The position numbers were made by a program, and so were the translations under genes. The notes below the pieces were generated by a model. It did not search any database and was not told where the DNA came from. It worked only from the letters and a program-made list of their open reading frames with translations. Below, one piece after another: positions 8,717-17,949 of a stretch of 64,000 nucleotides of DNA. Every line of letters begins with the position of its first letter. Position 1 is the first letter of the stretch. Source of the DNA: Thiorhodovibrio winogradskyi (GTDB lineage: Bacteria > Pseudomonadota > Gammaproteobacteria > Chromatiales > Chromatiaceae); NCBI RefSeq assembly GCF_036208045.1, contig NZ_CP121472.1, positions 4,041,531 through 4,105,530 of the forward strand, given 5' to 3'.

Positions 8717-11587
8717 ATGAAGACACTTTGTATTACCGGGCCAAAGCATCCGAGTCTAGAGGCTCTTGAGGCGCTGTTTCAGCAGGCTGGAATGGCGCGG
8801 CCGCAACTCAGCGCGCGCACGCAGACGCCGGATCTGGCGACCTGGCATCAGCGGGTTTTGGCTGACCTTCAGCTTAAAGATGGTGACACCATCAGCGAGG
8901 CGCCGCATCCCAACAAGCTCTGGGAACTCGTCGCGACCGACCTTCTGCTCGCCAATATCGACAGTCCTATATGGGGATGGTCGAGTTCCGACAGCCTTTG
9001 GCTGTTGGATTTTTGGCTAGAGCTAGCGCCAGAGCTATGCGTCATCATGATGACCATCTCTCCCCAACGCTGGCTCGCCGAAACCCTGGGTGACCCACGA
9101 ATACCGCCACCACAGCAAGCTCTGGCCGATTGGCATCGAATACATGAGCATCTGCTGCGTCAACACTTACGAAATCCGCAACGCACCTTGCTGCTTGATG
9201 CCGAAATGGCGCTCGGCGCGCCAGCGGACTTGGTGACTTACTGTCATCAGCGGTGGCTGTTACCACTAGATCCCAAGGCACTGCAGGTGCCATCCGTGTC
9301 CCCGCCCGATGCCCTCCGCTATTATTTCGCGGAACAACTCTGCGCTGATGCGCCAGAGGTACTTAGTCTGCAGCGCGAGCTTGAAGCTACCCGCACTCCC
9401 TTCGTCGATCTCCCTACTAATTCCGTGGAACCCACTGCGCGTAACCAAGAGCCACAGGAGCAGCGATTAGCCAACCAGCTCAGTCTCGCCATGACTGCCA
9501 TGCATGAGCAGCAATCAGAGCAAGCGAGTTTAGCCGATGAAAACACGAAGCTGCGCGCGCAGTTGGCTCGGGTCGAGGAGCAGCTTGAGAATGCCTTCCT
9601 GAAGAGCCAGGAAAGCGAGGCACGGCTGCTACAGGCGAACAAAAGCATCTCCGAGCGTGATCAGCAGCTCAAGGAAGCGGAGAAACAAGAGACCGAGCTT
9701 CGCGGGTTAAAACCCCAACTCCAGGAGACGCAGGAAGAGAATACACTCCTGCTTCAGCAGTTACATCAGGTCCAGGAGGAGCTTGAGAGCGTGTTTCTCA
9801 GAGGTCAGAGGCTCGAACAGCAAGTCACGGACTTGACCACGAAACAGGATCAGGAGTACCAACAACAGGTCGCGACACTCAATGCGCGGATAAATAAACT
9901 GATTAATCAGCGCGATGAGCAGATTCGGGCAACCAATGCAGCCAGCGAGGCGCTTGAGCTGGAACGCAATGCACAGCTGACCAAAGCCCAAGACCAGGAC
10001 GTCGGACTGGAGACTTTGGAACAAGCTCACATCGCCGAATTGTCCGCGCTAGCTGAAGAAAACGAGCGCATGGCGACTGGATTTAATGAGCAATTGACCG
10101 CTCAGGCCGCGGAACACCACCGCCAAGTCAGCGAACTTGAAGACCGTTTGGACCGAGTCCTGGAGCAACGCGATGAGCAGATTCGACTGCTGAATGCGAG
10201 TGCCGGTGAACTGAGGCAAGTACAGGAAGAACTCGAAGCCGTCTCCCTAATACACCTAAATGACTCAGACGAGGCGAGAAAAACACTGACAGCGGCCGTG
10301 GAAGCCAAAACAAGGATCAGCAATGAACTCACTGAGCTAAAAACGCAATTAGATGACTATGCTCTCCGTTACCGAACCGCGGATGCACGCCTAAGCTGCA
10401 TTGCCCATACGGCTCCAGATCTTTTTGTCTTTGATACCGTCGACCTGCAAGACATTGCTTTGCCTTTTGCCTCACGAGCGATTGAGTGGAATTTTCGCGA
10501 TGTGACAACGCTGTCTCGCTCTATTGATGAACTTCGGGTAACGATCTTTGCCGAGGCTGACGGTCTTGGAATTGTGTTTGCGCGAGATGCTCAGCGGATG
10601 CCGCTGTTACGCTGGCCTGAGGCTTTCAAGGACCAGTCTCACTGTGTGCTAACCTTAAGACCAAATAGCACAAATGTTGACAGACCCCCGGCAATACTCC
10701 GCGAGTTTTCGACCTCTGATTGGATGATGCTAAAGGGAGTCGTGCGCATCATGTTGACACACATCATCACATCGGCTCAACCCTTTGTGTCTCAAACGAT
10801 GAGTGTCAATGAGCTTTTCCAGCGCTTGAAGGCTTGCTTACAGTCGCTTGAAAAGTACCCCCTTGCACTGCGCCATGATCAACTTCAACTGATCAACAAA
10901 CATGCGGAAAAGGAGGTCAGCGTTCAACTTTCCTCTACAACATCGGAAACCGATAGTAAGGAATCACTCCATCAAACTTCGACCGAAGCCAAAGCCGGTG
11001 GTCGGACCGAGCGAGTCCAAAAGGAATACGAACACCTGTGGTTGCGCTTAACAAATCTGTCTTTTGGACCAAGGCAATGGCCTAGCTTTGAGTTCCGATT
11101 TGCCTGCGCCGGCAACCTTGAGAAACACTTTGGCGAGCATCCCCGGCTTGAGTTCCCCGCGGACACAGGTCAGGCTCCAATCGAGCACTGGTTCGCTGAG
11201 AGTAGCAATGAATTTGGTGCAAAGCTTGAAATCCGTTACGCCCCCCCTAGTCAAATGGACCTTGCGGTATGGCGAAAACTATCGGTATCAGACCAAGCAT
11301 TGATTTCGGACTTGGTTCGCCAACTTCCATCGCTACTGGCAAGTCTCGATGTTGGTTCGCCGGCGGTCGGCCATCCCCTATCGGAGTGGATCGAACTAGC
11401 CCGCCAAGTTGCGCTAACACATCAAAGGCTGTCTGCACAAAGGCAACAAGCGCGAGTGACGACACTTGCATCGAAGCTTGCTCAAGGCAACGTATCGCCG
11501 GCACAACCCCCTCGCGGCAATGAGTCTCGAATCATTGAACGCACCGCGGCGCTTCAGGGTCCCCAGCCCTGGTTCAACGCCATCTAA
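8717..11587 (+). CDS. Large coiled-coil protein of the glycan island, function unknown
   Basis: The 956-residue protein has three parts. Residues 1-240 are a globular domain starting MKTLCITGPKHPSLEALEAL; the beta-alpha start and later PQRWLAETLGDP section loosely recall sulfotransferase-like folds, but no PAPS loop is visible. Residues about 250-560 are a long heptad-patterned coiled coil, very rich in Q, E, L and A. Residues about 560-956 are a mixed alpha/beta globular region that I do not recognise. There is no signal peptide or membrane segment. Similar head-plus-coiled-coil architecture recurs in the gene at 26.5 kb, so the island encodes at least two. A scaffold or chain-length-measuring role in glycan assembly is possible but is inference. 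Confidence 0.75.
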   Translation: MKTLCITGPKHPSLEALEALFQQAGMARPQLSARTQTPDLATWHQRVLADLQLKDGDTISEAPHPNKLWELVATDLLLANIDSPIWGWSSSDSLWLLDFWLELAPELCVIMMTISPQRWLAETLGDPRIPPPQQALADWHRIHEHLLRQHLRNPQRTLLLDAEMALGAPADLVTYCHQRWLLPLDPKALQVPSVSPPDALRYYFAEQLCADAPEVLSLQRELEATRTPFVDLPTNSVEPTARNQEPQEQRLANQLSLAMTAMHEQQSEQASLADENTKLRAQLARVEEQLENAFLKSQESEARLLQANKSISERDQQLKEAEKQETELRGLKPQLQETQEENTLLLQQLHQVQEELESVFLRGQRLEQQVTDLTTKQDQEYQQQVATLNARINKLINQRDEQIRATNAASEALELERNAQLTKAQDQDVGLETLEQAHIAELSALAEENERMATGFNEQLTAQAAEHHRQVSELEDRLDRVLEQRDEQIRLLNASAGELRQVQEELEAVSLIHLNDSDEARKTLTAAVEAKTRISNELTELKTQLDDYALRYRTADARLSCIAHTAPDLFVFDTVDLQDIALPFASRAIEWNFRDVTTLSRSIDELRVTIFAEADGLGIVFARDAQRMPLLRWPEAFKDQSHCVLTLRPNSTNVDRPPAILREFSTSDWMMLKGVVRIMLTHIITSAQPFVSQTMSVNELFQRLKACLQSLEKYPLALRHDQLQLINKHAEKEVSVQLSSTTSETDSKESLHQTSTEAKAGGRTERVQKEYEHLWLRLTNLSFGPRQWPSFEFRFACAGNLEKHFGEHPRLEFPADTGQAPIEHWFAESSNEFGAKLEIRYAPPSQMDLAVWRKLSVSDQALISDLVRQLPSLLASLDVGSPAVGHPLSEWIELARQVALTHQRLSAQRQQARVTTLASKLAQGNVSPAQPPRGNESRIIERTAALQGPQPWFNAI

Positions 11588-11643
11588 TCGCCGAGTTCGG
11601 TCTGGTCTTTTGTTCAATCAGCCGGAATCCTGCAACCTCCCCA

Positions 11644-14600
11644 ATGGCTAGCGCGGGTATCGCCGACCAAGACCTCGTCAGTCACTCATCTTTCTTTGAC
11701 CCTTCTTGGTACCTGGAGCACCATCCGCACCTGCGGGGGGAGTTGCACTCGCCAGCTGATGCCTTGGATCATTTCATGGCGAAAGGCGGGCGACTGGGTT
11801 ATTCACCCGGCCCGCGCTTCGACAGCAGTTGGTATCTAAGCGAATATCCGGATGTCGCCCGTGCGGCAATCAATCCTCTGGTCCATTACCTGCGGCACGG
11901 ACAGCACGAAGGTCGTCAGCCAAGGCGCAATCCTGCCATCCTATTGGAGCATTTGCTTTGGCGCGGCCTGGCTCCCGTCATGGTGCCGCGTTTATGGAAG
12001 GTGGCGCGGGCCGCCGACGAGGATGCACTGGTCCGCCAACATGCGGCCTGGGCGCTTGCCCGATGGATGGCGCTCCAAGCGGACTGGCAAACCGTAGAAC
12101 GACTCTTGCTGGAGTTCGGCGGTGAGCGGATCGCCGTGCATGGCTTCCATGGTCCACTGTTATTGGCGATTGATGCCGCTTGTCGTCTGCGCCATCAATC
12201 TAAGGCGTTAGCATTGTTAACCAAGCTCAGGCGGTTTGCTACTGATCACAGCGACGCGGCTCTGGCACAGGCCAATGTTGCCGCGGCGTCAGCGACTAGC
12301 GACTTGGATGCGGAAAAGCCTGTTCTCGCCTGCTTCAACGCACTCTGGGCGAAATACAATTTGTCACCAATACAAAAGCGCGATCTTTCACGGACTCTGA
12401 GCCTGGATAACTTGGCAGGGACTGATAGCCTCTTGCCGGCTATTGAGAAAACAGATTCGCATCCTTTGGTATCAGTGATCCTACCGGTATTCAATGCCGA
12501 GAAGACCATCGCCACGGCCGTGTTCGGGCTCTACCAACAGACGTGGCCGCGACTCGAAATTATCATCGTTGATGATGCCAGCACTGACACGACACTGCGG
12601 CAGATCCAGAGGCTCTGTCAATATGCGCCTCCGCATCAGGAGATCACTGTTCTGCGGCACGCGCGCAATCAAGGTGCTTATTCAGCGCGCAACACCGGTC
12701 TCGAACGAGCACGGGGCAACTTGATCACCACTCACGATGCGGATGATTGGTCCCATCCGCAAAAGATCGCACGGCAAGTGGCAGCCCTTGAAGAGGCGCC
12801 AGGCGTAGTCGCCTGCGTCTCATCTTGGGTGCGCACAACCGCCACTCTTCACGTTTCCAACTGGTGGGTCGCCGAGCACTGGAGCGAGATCAGCCTGTCG
12901 TCCTTGATGATTCGCCGCGATGCCCTGTCCGAACTCGGCTATTGGGATGAGGTGAAGGTAGGCGCCGATTCCGAACTATACGAACGTATCCGTGTTCGTT
13001 ATGGCTCGGATGCGATCATCGAGGTCTTACCTGGGGTGCCTCTTGCGTTCGCACGCCTACAGGATAAATCCCTAACCCAAAGCCCGGGACCAACTCACCT
13101 TGCCACTCAGTATGTCGGCGCACGCAAGGACTACCAGGATCTTTACCGACGCTGGCACGAACGCGCGCGGCGCGATACCAGGTTCTACATGCCGCGGCAT
13201 CCGGACTCACGGCTTTTCCCGGCACCGCTGGCACTGCTGACTGAACAGATGCGTGTCCAATGTAGCGATCCGCTGGATAGGATTCAGGTCTCTGGTTGGT
13301 TCGATCCAATCTGGTATCTGCACACGCACATCGATTTGCAATCACGCATTATCGATCCGCTGGAGCATTATTGGACCCAGGGGTTGGCCGAGGCGCGAGA
13401 TCCAGGCCCTCACTTCAGCACCAGCGGCTATCTTGTGGCCTATCCAGAGGTTCACCAGTCGGGGCGGCATCCGCTGCTGCATTTCCTGCAGCAAGGTAGA
13501 CAAAGCGGTCATCAGCCGTGGCCCATCCTGCCAGGTCGTCGCTCAAAGCGCGAGGATTGGCCCACACTGCTGTTCTGCGCCCACCAAGCCAACCTCCGAC
13601 TATTTGGCGCTGAGCTCGCGCTGTTGGATTTACTCGAATTGCTTGCCGAACACAAGGTTAATCTCCTCGTCAGCCTGCCAAGCGCAGCCAATCGCGGACT
13701 GCTAAGCCGGCTGCTGTCGTGCTGCGTCGCGGTTGCCGTCTTTCCTTACGGCTGGTGGCAGTCCGGTCGTCCAACCAGCTTACCGACCGTGCGTCACTTT
13801 CGTGCCTTGATCGAGCATTTTCGGGTTGATCGAGTCCATGTGAATACTTCCGTGCTCGAAGAACCACTGATCGCCGCGCGCGAGGCAGGCGTGCCGGTCT
13901 GGCTGCATCTTCACGAGTTACCCGACAAAGATGAGGAACTTTGTGCAACACTGGCCGCGACCCCCAGCCAGATAGCCAGCCACATCCTTGAACGCTCGGA
14001 TCGCGTCCTGGCCAACTCGAACACGACTGCCGCATGGCTGCGAGGTCAGGCAAACCACCAATTCGATCACGCGCCATCTGAGCAACCAACGCGAGCCCAA
14101 GTCCCCATCGAAGTATTTCTCAATCCAGTGGACCTCGACCCATTATTCGCGCTCCCGCCGCCACCTCAACTTGCCGATCATTGTCGCATCGGTATGATCA
14201 GCAGCAATCTCCCAAAAAAAGGTCTGACAGATTTCGAGCGCTTGGCGAAGCGTTTGCGGTTGCTCGATCCGTCGGTGGAGTGCCACCTTATTGGTCCACA
14301 AACCGATGCCTTAGCGAGCGTTTTACAGCGCCAGTCTTGGCGCACTGGCGAACCCGCGATCAAGACTCAGGGCTATACCGAAGACCTAGCAAAGGCTTTC
14401 AAGCCCCTAGATATTTTAGTTAATCTATCTCAATTTCAGGAATCTTTTGGTCGCACCATCTTGGAAGCCATGGCTGCCGCTCGCGCTGTCGTCGCTTATG
14501 ACTGGGGCGCCCTTCCTGACCTTGTCGAGCACGGCGTGACCGGCTACCTCACGACATATCGCGATGTAGACGCGGTCGCGCATTATGTCGTCGCACTCGC

Positions 14601-14712
14601 CGGCCAACGCCGCCGGCTGATCAGCATGGGGCTTGCCGGACGCGCTCGTGCCATGTCGGGTTATGGTCGTACCGCACAGCAACAAGCACTTCAAGGCCTG
14701 TTGCGGGTCTAG
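11644..14712 (+). CDS. Bifunctional glycosyltransferase: repeat-GT2-repeat-GT4
   Basis: A 1022-residue fusion. Residues about 12-110 contain two copies of a motif like FDPSWYLEHHPHL / FDSSWYLSEYPDV followed by a histidine- and glycine-containing helix (HYLRHGQHEGRQP). Residues about 274-480 are a GT2 domain (VSVILPVFNAEKT, IIIVDDASTDTT, HDADDWSHP). Residues about 540-630 repeat the FDPIWYLHTHIDL motif. Residues about 638-1022 are a GT-B, family 4 transferase (AHQANLRLFGAELALLDLLE, then ESFGRTILEAMAAARAVVAY near the end). The repeats are a known companion of glycan-synthesis transferases. It likely adds two different sugars in sequence. The GT2 part is clearly related to the protein at 24.6-26.0 kb. 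An IS element begins 42 bases after its stop. Confidence 0.9.
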   Translation: MASAGIADQDLVSHSSFFDPSWYLEHHPHLRGELHSPADALDHFMAKGGRLGYSPGPRFDSSWYLSEYPDVARAAINPLVHYLRHGQHEGRQPRRNPAILLEHLLWRGLAPVMVPRLWKVARAADEDALVRQHAAWALARWMALQADWQTVERLLLEFGGERIAVHGFHGPLLLAIDAACRLRHQSKALALLTKLRRFATDHSDAALAQANVAAASATSDLDAEKPVLACFNALWAKYNLSPIQKRDLSRTLSLDNLAGTDSLLPAIEKTDSHPLVSVILPVFNAEKTIATAVFGLYQQTWPRLEIIIVDDASTDTTLRQIQRLCQYAPPHQEITVLRHARNQGAYSARNTGLERARGNLITTHDADDWSHPQKIARQVAALEEAPGVVACVSSWVRTTATLHVSNWWVAEHWSEISLSSLMIRRDALSELGYWDEVKVGADSELYERIRVRYGSDAIIEVLPGVPLAFARLQDKSLTQSPGPTHLATQYVGARKDYQDLYRRWHERARRDTRFYMPRHPDSRLFPAPLALLTEQMRVQCSDPLDRIQVSGWFDPIWYLHTHIDLQSRIIDPLEHYWTQGLAEARDPGPHFSTSGYLVAYPEVHQSGRHPLLHFLQQGRQSGHQPWPILPGRRSKREDWPTLLFCAHQANLRLFGAELALLDLLELLAEHKVNLLVSLPSAANRGLLSRLLSCCVAVAVFPYGWWQSGRPTSLPTVRHFRALIEHFRVDRVHVNTSVLEEPLIAAREAGVPVWLHLHELPDKDEELCATLAATPSQIASHILERSDRVLANSNTTAAWLRGQANHQFDHAPSEQPTRAQVPIEVFLNPVDLDPLFALPPPPQLADHCRIGMISSNLPKKGLTDFERLAKRLRLLDPSVECHLIGPQTDALASVLQRQSWRTGEPAIKTQGYTEDLAKAFKPLDILVNLSQFQESFGRTILEAMAAARAVVAYDWGALPDLVEHGVTGYLTTYRDVDAVAHYVVALAGQRRRLISMGLAGRARAMSGYGRTAQQQALQGLLRV

Positions 14713-14788
14713 CTCGGTTCTATCCTGGAACACCATCATCAATGATCTGTGAGGTGGACCCCATGTCAAGGACAGTTTTCCCCCGAAT

Positions 14789-15940
14789 TTAAGTTAGCGC
14801 GCCCAGTTCAGTCGCAGCGGATTGGCGCTGCCCCAGTTCTTCGCCAGCGGAGTCGTCGGCGGAGCGTAGCGGAGCCGACGACTCCGCTGGCGGGTGATCG
14901 CCAAAGTGATCAGCAACCACGACACCACCTCCTTTGCCGCTCACATGCACATCGTCCGGCGTTCGGTAGCCAAGCCCCTGGTGAGGGCGTTCACCGTTGT
15001 AGAAGGGGAAATACGCCGAGAGGCCCATGAACAGCTCTGAGAGCGTCTCATAGCCCTTGGGGTAAATGTCCTCCCATTTGACGCTGCGCCACAGACGCTC
15101 GACGAAGACGTTGTCCAGGGCTCTGCCGCGCCCATCCATGCTGATGGCCACCTCGGCGTCACGCAACACCTGGGTGAAGGCGAGGCTGGTAAACTGCGCG
15201 CCCTGGTCGGTGTTGAAGATCTCCGGGCGGCCATGGTGGCGCAGCGCATCCTCCAAGCAATCGATGCAAAAGCCCGTGTCCATTGTGTTCGACAATCTCC
15301 AAGAAAGGACTCGTCGTGAGTACCAGTCGATGATGGCCACCAGGTAGGCAAATCCATGCGCGAGTCGCACATAGGTGATGTCACTGCTCCAGACGTGGTT
15401 GGGCCGTACAATGGCCAGCCCACGCAACAAGTAGGGGTAGATTTTGTGCTCAGGATGCGGCTTGCTTGTATGAGGCCCAGGCAACATGCCGGCTAAACCT
15501 AAAACGCCCATGAGACGCTGAACGCGTTTGCGACTGACCGCATAGCCTTGTGCGCGCAGCATCACAACCATGCGTCGACTCCCATAAAATGGTCTCTTGG
15601 TGTATTCCGCATCAATCAGCCGCAACAACTTTTGATCCAGTTCGCTCGGCTCGGCAATACGATCATGGCGGTGTGCATACACTCCAGAGCGATGTACGCC
15701 AAGCAGCGCACATTGGCGACTGACCGCTAACCCGCCATCATCAAGGCCGCCCATGTCGATCCACCCGCGACGCACGCTCACAGGCTCACCCCGGACTTTT
15801 TTTTCAGCCAGTCCAGCTCCATTTTCAACCGCCCGATCTCGCTGTAGAGTCGCTCTTCGTCGCCACTGTCGTCCACTTTCTTGCGCCCGCGCCGGCCTTC
15901 GAACAGCTTGCCGGCGTCCGCCACGATGGCTTTCTTCCAC
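14789..15940 (-). CDS. IS3-family transposase OrfB (DDE catalytic subunit)
   Basis: The protein carries the IS3 integrase core: an HTH_21-like region (DQKLLRLIDAEYTKRPFYGS), then rve-type catalytic motifs with Asp in WSSDITYVRL, Asp in IFNTDQGAQFTS and Glu in DNVFVERLWRSVKWEDI. The end YNGERPHQGLGYRTPDDVH matches the usual terminus, but about 45 extra residues follow, coded partly by a long hairpin (14842-14892). The frame overlaps orfA by about 160 bases and is in the -1 frame relative to it, so it is expected to be made as an OrfAB fusion by frameshifting rather than from its own first codon. Confidence 0.92.
   Translation of the reverse strand: MEESHRGGRRQAVRRPARAQESGRQWRRRATLQRDRAVENGAGLAEKKVRGEPVSVRRGWIDMGGLDDGGLAVSRQCALLGVHRSGVYAHRHDRIAEPSELDQKLLRLIDAEYTKRPFYGSRRMVVMLRAQGYAVSRKRVQRLMGVLGLAGMLPGPHTSKPHPEHKIYPYLLRGLAIVRPNHVWSSDITYVRLAHGFAYLVAIIDWYSRRVLSWRLSNTMDTGFCIDCLEDALRHHGRPEIFNTDQGAQFTSLAFTQVLRDAEVAISMDGRGRALDNVFVERLWRSVKWEDIYPKGYETLSELFMGLSAYFPFYNGERPHQGLGYRTPDDVHVSGKGGGVVVADHFGDHPPAESSAPLRSADDSAGEELGQRQSAATELGALT
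14842..14892. repeat. Perfect 19-bp inverted repeat near the IS left end
   Basis: Arms at 14842-14860 and 14874-14892 are exact reverse complements, separated by the 13-base loop GGAGCGTAGCGGA. It lies within the 3' end of orfB, in the region coding for the unusual C-terminal extension. It resembles small palindromic repetitive elements with a GTAG-like loop and could be a separate element inserted into the IS, or a transcription stop for the transposase mRNA. Confidence 0.75.
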
Positions 15941-16071
15941 TGGCCTACTTGGACCGGATGAACCCCGTGATCCTGCGCAATCTCGTTAGTCGTCTTCACT
16001 CCGCGTACCGCTTCCAAGCCTACTTTGGCCTTGAAAGCGGCACTGAAGGTCTTGCGTTGTCTCTCACTCAT
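15778..16071 (-). CDS. IS3-family transposase OrfA (DNA-binding subunit)
   Basis: A 97-residue protein from the ATG reading MSERQRKTFSAAFKAKVGLE; a 14-residue longer version from 16113 is possible. It has the HTH_Tnp_1 pattern (TTNEIAQDHGVHPVQVGQWK) followed by a leucine-zipper-like helix (SEIGRLKMELDWLKKK), which mediates oligomerisation in this family. It ends a few codons after a run of adenines that serves as the frameshift site into orfB. The length is normal for the family. Confidence 0.9.
   Translation of the reverse strand: MSERQRKTFSAAFKAKVGLEAVRGVKTTNEIAQDHGVHPVQVGQWKKAIVADAGKLFEGRRGRKKVDDSGDEERLYSEIGRLKMELDWLKKKSGVSL
15797..15804 (-). other. Programmed -1 frameshift slippery run of the IS
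   Basis: On the minus strand eight adenines followed by G lie in the orfA/orfB overlap, within the codons for the final WLKKKSG of OrfA. This A-run type of slip site is the standard way IS3 elements make the OrfAB transposase. No detailed pairing element was worked out downstream. Confidence 0.75.
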
Positions 16072-16150
16072 CTGCTCTCTCCAAGTCTTTACAAGTCTCT
16101 TCAGATGAGGCAAAACTAACTTAATTTAGTGTCCTAAAATTGGGGTCCAC

Positions 16151-16572
16151 TATACTGACCAGAGCCTCTATGCTCGCTGTTGTTGGCACTTCGAGCATTG
16201 GCGGCAAGACTAGGGACGATGAGTGTCGCCGCATGACTTTAAGTCAGCATATCCACACCGACAGTCACAGCGAGCTGTTCCAGTAGGCTGGCATCGCCGA
16301 TCTGTTTCGGCCGCACTGCACCAAGGATAAGGACGAACTTGGTGGAATCAGGCTGCATCCGTTTCCGCTGTAACAAGTTCAGTCACAGATATTAGAGCTC
16401 GAAGTCTTCGACCCGGACCAGCCGCGTAAGTAACTCGCAAACTATATCTGGCTTACAAGCCTGCCCTCTATCTCAGTCACCTGCGTAAGACCATCTGCAA
16501 TGATACCGGCCACCGAGAGAATGTACTGATCGTTTTGCGAGACAACTGACACTAACACCGCCCAGTCCATGA
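16151..16572. other. 422-base stretch with only broken coding traces
   Basis: No intact gene. One plus-strand frame (about 16177-16434) reads like former protein, with a segment HSELFQ, a TAG, then AGIADLFRPHCTKDKDELGG, a TAA, and LELEVFDPDQPRK before another stop. The regular hydrophobic pattern and good codon use suggest a relic truncated by, or older than, the neighbouring IS. I cannot name the family. Confidence 0.4.
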
Positions 16573-17892
16573 TCAAGAGTTCGTGTGGCATGTGGTTGAT
16601 CCAGAATTTCCAAAATTCTGGTCAAGAATAGGCTTCAATCTTACCAAGGATGTGCGAGTTTGGCTAAAGCCTGAGATACCATCCATTAGCGAGCCTATAT
16701 CGATGGCAATACCTCCACGAACCCGAATAAGCTCGCAGTAGTATTTGCCTAGGATTCCCGCTCCTACAAGGTAAACGGCGGCCGGGTATGGGGGGCTAAT
16801 TTCCTCGCAGATCTCATTAAACCTTGTTGGAAAATGATCTACAGATGGCTTAAAGTAACAGTTCTCGCCAGGTGTTTGATGGAAGGCAAATTTCACTTTA
16901 TTATTAATACCTCTAACTCGATTGCAAAATTCTGAGTGCGGGCCAATTACCCCTATAAAATCTAGATTGACTAGTAACTGCTTTAGCATCGGAGCAAATT
17001 CTGCGTCGTAGCATATACAGCTATCGCAAAACAATGGGTGTTGCAATTCAGCAGCGTGACGCTTCAGAAACAAGTGTACAGCAATATTGCCCCCGAGTTG
17101 CCTATCAACTGGCGCAGTAGGATTTTGAAGCGCTTTGATGTTTGGTATACCAATAGCATCGGCATTTAGTGTGGCTTTTTTTACTAAGTCAAAAATATCC
17201 TCAGCGTGTTTAGAAATCTCTGTTTCGCCGAGATTCGCGAATTGCATTGTCAAGATTCTCCTAGTCCATTCATCTATTATTTTTTCATAGCCTTCCTCTC
17301 CGCGAGCTAATATATTGCCCTCCCCATCGCCAAGGCGCAGGAACGACAAAGGGCGCTGAGCTTCATGATATTCGTGGATTTTGTCAAAAACTTGCGTCAC
17401 GTTAGAAACAACGAATTCCTGCTTCGGATTTTGAAGCCAGTCACCAAAATACAACAAAGCTTGATGTTCTTTTATGATGCTTGCATTGATTGAATCAGAA
17501 ACTGAAAGTGCTTGCAGTCTTCTTATGCATTCGGCTCCAGTCTCAAAATCAGCAGCAATCCGCGCAATATTGGCGAATCCAGCCAATATGTAATCCGGAA
17601 TAGTATCTGACATCCGCAAAGTGCTTATGCAGATATCGCATGCTTCATCGTGACGGTTCAGATATTTAAGTAATGTCGCAAGTTGGTGATTAAAAAGTAT
17701 AATGTCTTGCTTTTCTAGCGTGTCGCTACTCTTGACGGCCTGGCATAATGATAGTGCCGAATTAAAATTCCGCGCATCCCTTAGCGCCTTAACTTCATCA
17801 AGTTTATCTTTTATTTCAGGTTTCATTAACTTGAACTCAGACGCTTTTGTATTATCTGGCGAGAGACGTTCTGCTTGATCAGTAACGCACAA
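16573..17892 (-). CDS. TPR plus GT-D-fold (DUF1792-like) putative glycosyltransferase
   Basis: A 439-residue protein. Residues about 28-150 are helical repeats of TPR type (DARNFNSALSLCQAV, NRHDEACDICISTL). Residues about 165-420 match the GT-D-fold domain known from DUF1792 glucosyltransferases: the LSFLRLGDGEG metal/nucleotide motif, a FIGVIGPHSEFC strand, and YLVGAGILGKYYCELIRVRG with AIDIGSLMDGISG near the end. It probably transfers a sugar onto a surface glycan or glycoprotein. The gene is much richer in A and T than the genes around it, a sign of recent transfer together with its upstream partner. The start is uncertain: another Met at codon 23 (MKPEIKDKLDEV) begins a more typical TPR head. 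Confidence 0.78.
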   Translation of the reverse strand: MCVTDQAERLSPDNTKASEFKLMKPEIKDKLDEVKALRDARNFNSALSLCQAVKSSDTLEKQDIILFNHQLATLLKYLNRHDEACDICISTLRMSDTIPDYILAGFANIARIAADFETGAECIRRLQALSVSDSINASIIKEHQALLYFGDWLQNPKQEFVVSNVTQVFDKIHEYHEAQRPLSFLRLGDGEGNILARGEEGYEKIIDEWTRRILTMQFANLGETEISKHAEDIFDLVKKATLNADAIGIPNIKALQNPTAPVDRQLGGNIAVHLFLKRHAAELQHPLFCDSCICYDAEFAPMLKQLLVNLDFIGVIGPHSEFCNRVRGINNKVKFAFHQTPGENCYFKPSVDHFPTRFNEICEEISPPYPAAVYLVGAGILGKYYCELIRVRGGIAIDIGSLMDGISGFSQTRTSLVRLKPILDQNFGNSGSTTCHTNS

Positions 17893-17949
17893 TTAGCAAT
17901 GGGTAAAAATTGGGTGGGGGGAGTGATTCTAGATATTGCAAGACCCGGG

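Larger units (their letters stand above)
14754..16150 (-). mobile_element. IS3-family insertion sequence
   Basis: The element is about 1.4 kb, bounded by imperfect inverted repeats that start GTGGACCCCA at both ends and share a GGACA/GGACAC stretch about 15 bases in. It carries the usual two overlapping frames: orfA (helix-turn-helix) and orfB (DDE integrase). I see no 3-4 base target duplication at the two ends (flanks GAG and TAT), so either the ends have diverged or the copy arose by recombination. Both genes appear intact, so the element may be active. It interrupts the island between two large glycan genes and abuts a decayed stretch. Confidence 0.92.

Noticed and set aside
16177-16434. 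Similarity of a broken frame (ELFQ, stop, AGIAD) to the start of the coiled-coil protein at 8.7 kb (ALFQQAGMAR)
   Set aside because: The match covers under ten residues and the rest does not align, so I call it only an unnamed relic.
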